Below are positions 6,891 to 14,300 of a DNA stretch of 19,865 nucleotides, in pieces. Origin of the DNA: DATDAW01 sp036524675 (GTDB taxonomy: Bacteria > Verrucomicrobiota > Verrucomicrobiia > Chthoniobacterales > DASVRZ01); NCBI GenBank assembly GCA_036524675.1, contig DATDBU010000153.1:1-19865 (forward strand), in the 5' to 3' direction. The notes beneath the pieces are model-generated. The model was not told where the DNA came from and ran no database searches. It worked only from the letters and a program-made list of their open reading frames with translations. Numbering within the stretch: position 1 is the stretch's first letter; every line of letters starts with the position of its first letter. The position numbers and the translations under genes are program-made.

Positions 6891-7093
6891 GCCGCTCTGC
6901 GGCTCCGCACTCGACCACGGCGACTTGAGGCCACGCGATCCGCGGTTCTTGACCACCAAAAAAGCCGCTGAGCCGGCGCGTGCTCGGCGGCTCTCGACCG
7001 TCAAAAAAGCCTTGAAGCTGGTGCCCCATTCCGCAGCGTCAACCCGGGAGAGCGCCACTCTACTCTTGACCACCAAAAAAGCCGCGTGGCGGC
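6891..7093. repeat. Cluster of GCCGC-N3-GCGGC palindromes and TTGACC direct repeats
   Basis: Perfect or near-perfect palindromes occur at 6891-6903 (GCCGC TCT GCGGC) and 7081-7093 (GCCGC GTG GCGGC), with an imperfect one near 6964. The 20-mer TTGACCACCAAAAAAGCCGC occurs exactly at 6949-6968 and again at 7066-7085. A variant (TCGACCGTCAAAAAAGCC) lies at 6994-7011. The palindrome core is the same as at the transposase ends. No gene is supported between 6877 and 7107; the open frames there are repeat read-through. Confidence 0.7.
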
Positions 7094-7107
7094 GTCTACC
7101 CGAATAG

Positions 7108-7723
7108 CCGTGGTCGAGCGAAGCGAGGCCACGGTTACGTGGCGAAAGATCAAAAGCCGCGTAGCGGCGAAACCTCACGGAACGGGTTCTATTCGAGGTA
7201 TTTGGGATCATAGGCGATGGCTGCCTGTTCAAGCAGCCCTTTGTATTCGTCGAGAAACGAGACAGTGCGGTGATGCTCCTCTTGAGCCTTGATGTATTCG
7301 ATGAGCGTTTCCTTTTCGTCGAGGGATGCAGTGAAAGCGCCATAACCGTCCTGCCAACCCGGCCAGTCACTAAAGACATTTTCCCGGCGAATCCAACCCG
7401 TCGAACTGGTTTTCACGTTCTCGACGTAGCTCGCGAGCGCCACACTTGGGTGGACACTCGTGAGGATGTGCACGTGATCCTCTACACCGCCGATACGGTA
7501 GAGGTGACATTTCAGGTTCTTGTGGATGCCCCACACGTAACGGTAGAGATTGTCGCGTTGTCCCTTGGCGATGCAACGCGCGCGATTCTTTGTGGAGAAG
7601 ACGATGTGATAGAAGATTTGCGTGTAGGTGTTTGGCATCTCCGGCGGCTTTACAGGGTTTCGCCGCTAACGCGGCTTCCGTCTCTGCCCGGCCCTTCCGT
7701 GGCCTCGCTTTGCTCGGCCACGG
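7108..7723 (-). mobile_element. IS200/IS605-like element with nested palindromic ends
   Basis: The transposase gene is bracketed symmetrically. The outer 27-bp palindromes lie at 7108-7134 and 7697-7723 in opposite orientation. The inner inverted copies are AAGCCGCGTAGCGGCGAAACC at the left (7154-7174) and its mirror, GGTTTCGCCGCTAACGCGGCTT, at the right (7657-7678), differing by a 1-nt insertion. Subterminal hairpins recognised by the transposase are the hallmark of IS200/IS605 elements and of REP-associated transposases. The exact boundaries and the cleavage tetranucleotides cannot be fixed from one copy. The outer palindromes may belong to a neighbouring REP unit rather than to the element itself. 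Confidence 0.75.
7189..7638 (-). CDS. IS200/IS605-family Y1 transposase (TnpA)
   Basis: The product is 149 residues, the normal length for a TnpA of this family, from an ATG at 7638. It begins MPNTYTQIFYHIVFSTKNR, the typical first strand of the family. The metal-binding HUH motif is DHVHI (His55 and His57). The candidate catalytic tyrosine is Tyr115 in the helix TLIEYIKAQEEHH (111-123). The WQDGYGAF segment (95-102) is also characteristic. Y1 transposases act as dimers on single-stranded DNA, recognise subterminal hairpins, and cut and join one strand without duplicating the target. No TnpB or IscB accessory gene is present, as in IS200 proper. All key residues are intact, so the gene may be active. 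It is inserted between the PKS and the condensation gene in the same orientation as both. Confidence 0.9.
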   Translation of the reverse strand: MPNTYTQIFYHIVFSTKNRARCIAKGQRDNLYRYVWGIHKNLKCHLYRIGGVEDHVHILTSVHPSVALASYVENVKTSSTGWIRRENVFSDWPGWQDGYGAFTASLDEKETLIEYIKAQEEHHRTVSFLDEYKGLLEQAAIAYDPKYLE

Positions 7724-7752
7724 CTATTCATGTTGTGGCCCTCCGGGCCTTT
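7659..7752. repeat. Right end of the element with flanking palindrome
   Basis: From inside outward this contains GCCGCTAACGCGGC (7662-7675), the 27-bp palindrome (7697-7723), the link GCTATTCATG (7723-7732) and a third palindrome GGCCCTCCGGGCC (7737-7749). The same order, in inverted orientation, recurs at 8169-8259, and parts recur at 8318-8368. Confidence 0.75.
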
Positions 7753-8035
7753 GGATGAATCGGGCGTAGTAAAATGACCTGCTCGGCGACGGCTATTCAT
7801 GGTGTGCCCTCCGGGTCTTTGGATGAATCGGGCGTAGTAAATGACCTGCTCGGCGACGGCTATTCATGGTGTGCCCTCCGGGCCTTGGGATGGATCGGGC
7901 GTAGTAAAATGACCTGCACGGCGACGGCTATTCATGGTGTGCTCCGGGCCTTCGGATCGATCGGGTGTGGTAAATGAACCTGCTCGGTGACGGCTATCCA
8001 TTGTGTGCCCTGCGGGTCTTCGGATGGATCGGGGA
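7723..8035 (+). repeat. Five-unit tandem array, unit about 67 bp
   Basis: Successive units begin at 7723, 7792, 7859, 7927 and 7993 (lengths 69, 67, 68 and 66 bp, then a partial fifth). Each opens with GCTATTCATG or a close variant, then a CCCTCCGGG palindrome core, then GGATGAATCGGGCGTAGTAA, and ends in CTGCTCGGCGACG. Units diverge gradually toward the right. The unit end (GCTCGGCGACG) resembles the arm of the adjacent 27-bp palindrome (GCTCGGCCACG), so the array probably grew from the element's outer end. There are no unique spacers, so this is not CRISPR. Open frames on both strands here are artefacts of the repeat. Confidence 0.9.
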
Positions 8036-8042
8036 GGGGCAC

Positions 8043-8077
8043 AATGTGCTACAAAATTTACGTGTAGGGTTTGGCAT
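8043..8077 (-). pseudogene. Remnant of a second transposase start
   Basis: On the minus strand this segment reads ATGCCAAACCCTACACG and continues for about 35 nt with roughly 80 percent identity to the first 12 codons of the intact transposase at 7604-7638, with a 1-nt deletion after codon 3. The frame is destroyed and no further transposase sequence follows. It marks an earlier insertion of the same element, now reduced to its 5' end. Confidence 0.6.
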
Positions 8078-8168
8078 CGCACCGTTCTTTCCGAACGCCC
8101 AGAGGAGCCGTTGGCATGCGGAGTCGGGTCGAAAATCCAAAGGCCGTCAGTGTCCGTGGCCGTTTCCG

Positions 8169-8259
8169 AAAGGCCCGGAGGGCCGTCAACCTGAGTAGCC
8201 GTGGTCGAGCAAAGCGAGGCCACGGTATCGAAGCCCAAGCGACAAGCCGCGTCAGCGGC
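8169..8259. repeat. Solo left end of the element, inverted copy
   Basis: It contains, in order, GGCCCGGAGGGCC (8172-8184), a short link ending GAGTAGC, the 27-bp palindrome (8199-8225) and GCCGCGTCAGCGGC (8246-8259). This is the mirror image of 7659-7752. The transposase gene that would follow the last palindrome is absent. Confidence 0.75.
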
Positions 8260-8264
8260 GGAAC

Positions 8265-8288
8265 GGCGTCGTTCGAGGCTTCGACGCC
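8265..8288. repeat. Hairpin downstream of the PKS
   Basis: GGCGTCG (8265-8271) and CGACGCC (8282-8288) form a perfect 7-bp stem with a 10-nt loop, 58 bp beyond the PKS stop on the minus strand. No T-run follows, so termination is possible but not shown. Confidence 0.45.
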
Positions 8289-8317
8289 GACGCAGCTTCT
8301 GCAGTTGCACGTCCATA

Positions 8318-8368
8318 CGGTGTCGCTTTGCTCGACAAGAGCTATTCATGCTGCCGGTCCTCCCGGCC
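8318..8368. repeat. Degenerate fifth element copy forming the PKS 3' end
   Basis: TCGCTTTGCTCG (8323-8334) and GCTATTCATG (8341-8350) are identical to blocks in the right-end copy at 7697-7732. GGTCCTCCCGGCC (8356-8368) matches 11 of 13 bases of the palindrome at 7737-7749. The PKS stop codon TGA (8348-8346, minus strand) lies inside the conserved GCTATTCATG block, so the last few PKS codons are element-derived. Confidence 0.65.
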
Positions 8369-11300
8369 TCGCGGGCGCGACGTCTGGAGCTATTGCAACC
8401 TCTCCGAGCAGACGGTCTACGTCTTCATCAGAAAGAGCGTCGAGATCCACTTCGGCTGCGGGTGCCGGCTCAGTGCGTGGAACGGCTGAGGGTGCAGGGG
8501 GCACCGGGGCTGCACCGGTCAAATGGCTGGCGATCAATGCTGAAATCTGGCCGATGGTGCGCGCCCGCATCAAGCTGGTTGGGGGAAGCGCGATGCCGGT
8601 GGCCGCTTCCAATGAGCTTTCGATCTCGACGCCCATAAGGGAATCAAGACCGAGATCCGTAAGCGCCTGATCGTCGCGCAGCGTGTCGGCCTTCACCCGC
8701 AGCACTGAGCCGACGACTTCACGCACGGCCTGTGCGATGACGGTCTCCTTTTCTTCCGGTGCGGCGGATTCGATCCGGTTTCGCCAATCCCCGGTCGGAC
8801 CGCTGCTTTCCTGTCCTTCAATGGAAGCAAAGATGCGCTCAAACAGCGGATTTTCCTGCATGCCGCGGAAGAATTGTCGCCACTTCGCCCAATCGACCCG
8901 GATGGCTGCGACCTGCGCGGTGCCCGCGCATAGCGACGATTCGAGAATCGAAATTACTTCGCTCGGCGAGAGCTCGGATGTGCCCTGTTTGGCAAGGAAT
9001 TCGGCCACGCGCTCATTGCGTGCGACGTAGCCTTCGCCGCCAAGCACGCCCCAATTGATCGCCAGCGCGGGCAAGCCGAGCGTGTGGCGGTGGTGGGCGA
9101 GGGAATCGAGGAAGGCGTTCGCCGCGCAGTAGTTTCCTTGCGCAGGATTGCCGAAGATGCTCGAGACCGACGAGAACATCACGAAACAGTCGAGTGCGAG
9201 GTCGCAGGTCGCTTTGTGCAGCCGCCATGCGCCGAGTGCCTTTGGCGACATCACGGCGCGCATGCGTTCGCTCGTGAGTGCAGAAAGCGGCGCGTCGTCG
9301 ATGACCATGGCGAGGTGGAAAACCCCTCTCAGCGGCTGATCGCCGGAACGAATCCCGCCGATGAGTCGTAAGACATCTTCCGAACTTCCCACGTCGGTGC
9401 GCTCCACCTTCACCTCGGCCCCGCGGTCGCGCAATTTCTGCACGAACGTTTCCGCTTCCGGCGTGGATGCAGCGCTGCGGCTGGCGAACACGAGGTGCCG
9501 CGCCCCGCGCTCGACGAGCCAATTGGCCAGCACTTTGCCGAAACCGCCGAATGCGCCGGTGATGAGATAACAGCCGTCCGGTTTGATGGCGAAGTCCGGG
9601 GCGAGCGGCTCGCCGCGGCGCGGCACAAATGGCTCCGGAAACGACACGACGACTTTGCCGATGTGCCTGCCGCTGGCCATGAGCCGGAATGCTGCATCGA
9701 CGCGGCTCGCTGGAAATGCACGGAATGGCAACGGATGCAGCTCGCCGTGCTCGATCAGACCTGTGATCTCCCCAAGCATCTCGCGCGTCAGCGCTTCATC
9801 CCCGACGAAAACTGCATCCATCGCAACAACGTGGAAGGATGCGTTGCGTCGCAATGGCCAAAGCGGAATGCGCGAGTTTTGATAGATGTCGCGTTTACCA
9901 ATTTCGATGAAGCGGCCAAACTCGGCGAGGCACGAGAGGCCCATCGGGATCGCTTCGCCAGCGAGCGCGTTGAGCACCACGTCCACGCCGCGCCGCGCCG
10001 TGAGCTCCATGACGATCTCCGCGAAGTCGCCGCGGCGCGAGTCGATGACGTGCTTCACCCCAAGCGTCGCGAGCAGCGCACGCTTCGCCGGGCTGCCGGC
10101 ACTGGCGATCACCTCGGCGCCGAGATGGTGCGCGATCTGGATCGCCGCCATGCCCACGCCGCCCGCGCCCGCGTGAATCAGGACGTGCTCGCCCTTCCGT
10201 ACCCGCGCGACGTTTTTCAGCGCATGCCACGCGGTCATGAAAACCACTGGGATGGTCGCCGCTTCTTCAAACGAGAGTCCGTTGGGAATGGTTCGCACGT
10301 CGCCGCCGCGTGCGAGCGTCTGCGTCGCGAGGCCGAAGACCGCGAGGCCGAAGACTCGGTCGCCCGGCTTTACGTGCGTCACATGGGACCCAACCGCGGT
10401 CACGATGCCGCCGACTTCGTCCCCAAAGATGCGCGCATCCGGCGCTTCACCGGGATAAAGCGCGAGCGCTTTTAGCACGTCGCGGAAATTCATGCCCCCG
10501 GCTTTGACGTCAATGATCACTTCGCCTGGACCGCACGGCGGGAGGGCGAACGGGGCGAAGCGCAGCGTGTCGAGGTGCCCGCGCTCGCGCGACTCGATTC
10601 GTAGCGGTACAGCCGGCTCGAGACTTTGCTCAATGCGCGGACGTCCACGATCGAGCCGCTGCACGTAGCGTGCCTGGCCGCGAAATGCGACCTCGCGCTC
10701 AGGGTCGGTCTGTAGCAACTCGCTCCAAAGCAACCCGTTATCTCCATCCGATTTTTGCGGTGGAAGATCGATACCGTGGCACGCGAAATTCGGGTACTCA
10801 TTCAGGATCACACGCATCAACCCGAGCGCCGGAGCTTGCTCAACGGCTGTAGCCGCCATCTCGCGTCCTACGGGCTGCACGCCGCGCGTTACGAAGTCGA
10901 TGCGCAGTTTCGCGGCGGGCCGAGTCGCTCCGAGTGTCTGAGCGAGGTGTAGCAGCGCGTCCGTCCCCATCGACGCGTCCTCTTCAGCGGCTCGTACGTC
11001 CAGATTCCAGAGATAAACGAGGCGCTCGGGTGGGGCGTCGCCGGTCCATGATTCGAAAAGTCGCTGCCAGTCGTCCGGCATCTCGGCTCGGAGCGTGAAA
11101 CTGTCCGTATCGTCCGATGTGAAAGCATTGCCGCGCCGAGCGACGCGACAGCGGGCGCCGGCCTCGCGCAGGCGTGTAGCGATCTGATCGCCGAGATCGG
11201 ACGAGTCCGCGAAAACGAGCCACGACCCAGAGAGCGGCGAAATTCCTGTCGCCGAGTCGTCGGAAGGCGACAGGAATGTCGCCCCTCCTTGCTCCGAGGA

Positions 11301-14300
11301 CTTGCGCGCGAGGAGTCCGATCTGGCCTTCGCCGTAGGGACCCACCAACCCCGGTAGTGAAGCGGCCTCGCTGAAGCCTGCTTCGCGCAGCAGCGCCTCC
11401 CATTGCGCGCGCCCAAGCAACGGATGCTCCGGCCTCAGTTCGCGATCGGAGAAGCGCCACCAGCCGCTGGTGAGGCCGAAAACGGCTTCGGTCCAGAGCT
11501 GCGGCGTGGCCAGGTCCATGAAGACGAGACTGCCGCCCGGAGCGAGCAATTCATGGAGATGCCGGAGCGCAGCGCGCACGTCACTTACGGCGTGGAGCAC
11601 GTTCGTGCCGATAATGAAATCGAACGAGCCCGCTTCGAGATCCTGGTCGGTGCCCGGCTTTTCGAGATCGAAGATTTTTGTCTCCACTTCGGGGAAAGCC
11701 GCGAGCTTTTGCATCGCCCCGGAGAAGAAGGCGGCGGAGACATCGGTGAACGTATAGGAATGCAGCCCGCGTTCGAGGCCGGGGAGCACCTGCGCACTAA
11801 GACCACCGGTCCCGGCACCGACTTCGAGGATACGAAGTCCGCGGCCCTCGGGCAGGGCGCGCGCGCCTTCCTGTACCGCAGCCGTGATGGCGGCCAGCCA
11901 GTGGCTTGTGAGCAGGCCGTCGCCGTAAAATTGATCGAGCAGCTCCGCGCCGGCACCCGTGAAGAGCACCTGCACGGCGTCCTTTTCGCCGCGCAGAATC
12001 GGGCCGAGTTCTGCGCAGTTACCGGCGACGAGCAGCGCTTCAGGCAAGTGGCCGGGATGCCTTTCGATGAAGTCGCGAAGCGCTTCGCCCGTCGAATCGG
12101 CGGTGCTCGGGAAAATCGCGGTCGGACGGTAACCGCCCGTGTCTTTTTCCAGTAATCCGCGCGTTGCTAATTTTGCCGTCAAACGCTCGAAGACCGGTCG
12201 CATCGGCTCCGCGACGCGCAGTGTGTCGGCGGTAAAGAGAGCACTGGTCTGAACGCCCATCTCGCGCAATCCGTGGGCGAGCTGCGCGGCGGTGAGTTCG
12301 TCCACGGCGGCAATCGCGGCTTCGAGACCGGTGCGGCTGCGGGTTGCGATCACCGCATCGAGCGCGCGGTGCGCGGCGGCGTGCAGATGCGAAAGTGGCG
12401 GCGGTTGAGGCGTGGGCTGCGCCGCAACCGGAGTCCGCTCCCAATCGACGTGGTAGAGCACGTCCCGCGTACTGCCCGATCCACCGCGCCGCACATTGGC
12501 GACGCTGATGGCCCGGAAGCCGTCCACCAGCATGCATGGCTTGCCAGCTTCGTCATACAGGCCGATGCGGCCTTCGGTGAATTCGTCGTTGCACTGAAGG
12601 ACTTCGGCGCGGATACACGCAGATGCCCCCGGCGAGCGGAGAAAAAGGATGCGGGCAAATCGGACTGGGAGCTTCATCCGCACGCGGCGATCTTCAATGG
12701 TGGCTGCTCCGGCAGAGAAGGTTTGCAGAGCGCCGTCAAAGATTACTGGGTGGCACGGATAGTCACCGGCACGGGCCGCGATCGTCTTGGAGAGCGTGAC
12801 CTTTCCCGCCGATCGACCGGCACCCGCGGCAAGCTCACGAATGGGTCGAAACTCTTCACCGTACCGCAGACCCAGGTCACTCATGTAGCGATAAAAGTCA
12901 CCAATTTCCACCGACTCCAGATCGGGTGGGGTCTCGAACGCGGACGACGCGAAGGCTGACTCTGTCCGCTCGCCTCGCATTGATCCGACGACGTGCAGCG
13001 ACCAGGCCGCGCCTTGCTCGAAACGGCTCTGGACGGCGAAGGAGCGCTCGCTGGGATCGTAGGAAATCTCGATGTGAATACCGCTCGCCGGGTCGGGCAG
13101 GATAAGCGGCTTGCGAATCTCGAAGTCCTCGATCACGAAGGGCCGGCCTTCAAAGATCTGCACGCCCGCCTCCAAGACCATCTCGACGAAAGCGGCAGCG
13201 GGGAAGATGACGTGGCTCTCGACTTTGTGATCGTTAAGGAATGCCATGTGCCGGCTGTCGAGGCGCGCGGTCCAGGTCGGAGTCGCACGCGGCAGACGCA
13301 CATCGAGTAATCCGCGTCCGCCAGGCGCGAGGCGACCTTCGCGCCAGTCAGGCGCTTCGTTCCACCAGCGGCTCCGGTCCCAGGCGTACGCCGGCAGGGA
13401 GAGCAGGCGGCGCGAAGGCGTCATCGCCTTGAAATCCAGCGCGACCCCGGCGCGGTGCAAATCCATCGAGGCTTCAAGCATCGATTCGTGCTCGCGCTCC
13501 CGGCGAGCTGACGAGATCACGGTGGCCTTCGAGTGGTCGTGGACGGCAAGGCATTCCTGAATCGAGTGGGCGAGCGCAGGGTGTGCGCCCAGTTCCAGCC
13601 AGATGTCCACGCCGAAATCAGCGAGCGCGTTAACGGCCGACGCAAACTGCACCGGATGCCGGACGCCGTTGCCCCAGTGCGCCGCATCGCATGTCTCGCC
13701 CTGGCAGCGGCCCCCCGTGACAGTGCTGAAGAAAGGGACCGTGTCGGCCTGCAGCTTGAGATCGGTGAGCGCTTCCTCGAGCGCTTCGGCAGCCGGCTCC
13801 ATCAGTGGATGATGGAACGGGTGATCGACGCGCACGGGTCGCGCAAAAACACCTTGCGGCTCGAGTTCGGCGAGCATTGCTTCGAGCGAGAGGCGCGAAC
13901 CCGCGAGCGTAAGCGAACGCGGGCTGTTGAAAGCGGCAATCCTGACGGTGCGGTCGTGACGCGCGATTAGAGCGCGCGCTTCCTCCTCGCCGAGGCCGAC
14001 GGCGAGCATTGTCCCTTCGCCGCGGGCGCAACCGTCCATGAACTGCGCCCGCAAGCCAACGATGCGCGCCCCTTCTTCCAAGGAAAACACACCCGCGACA
14101 CACGCGGCCGCAATCTCGCTGACGCTGTGGCCGACGACGGCTGCCGGCTGCACGCCCCAAGATTTCCACAGTTCCGCGAGCGCAACCTGCATTGCGAAGA
14201 TTGCCGGCTGCGCGATTTCCGTGCGGTGCAATTGTGAGGTCTCCTCGGATCGGCCCAGCTCGTCGAGGAGGGAAAAGAGCGTGTAGCCGCGCATCGCCGC

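Noticed and set aside
6759..7379. 206-codon minus-strand frame before the condensation gene
   Set aside because: It runs through the 9-bp repeats (HGGHGGHGG), palindromes and the antisense or alternate frame of tnpA. It has no family features.
7723..8035. CRISPR array
   Set aside because: The units are contiguous and similar along their whole length. There are no unique spacers and no cas genes, so it is a plain tandem repeat.
7864..8349. 161-codon minus-strand frame and several plus-strand frames across the array
   Set aside because: The translations simply repeat with the 67-bp unit (for example HTMNSRRRAGHFTTPD) and have no domain. The frames stay open by composition.
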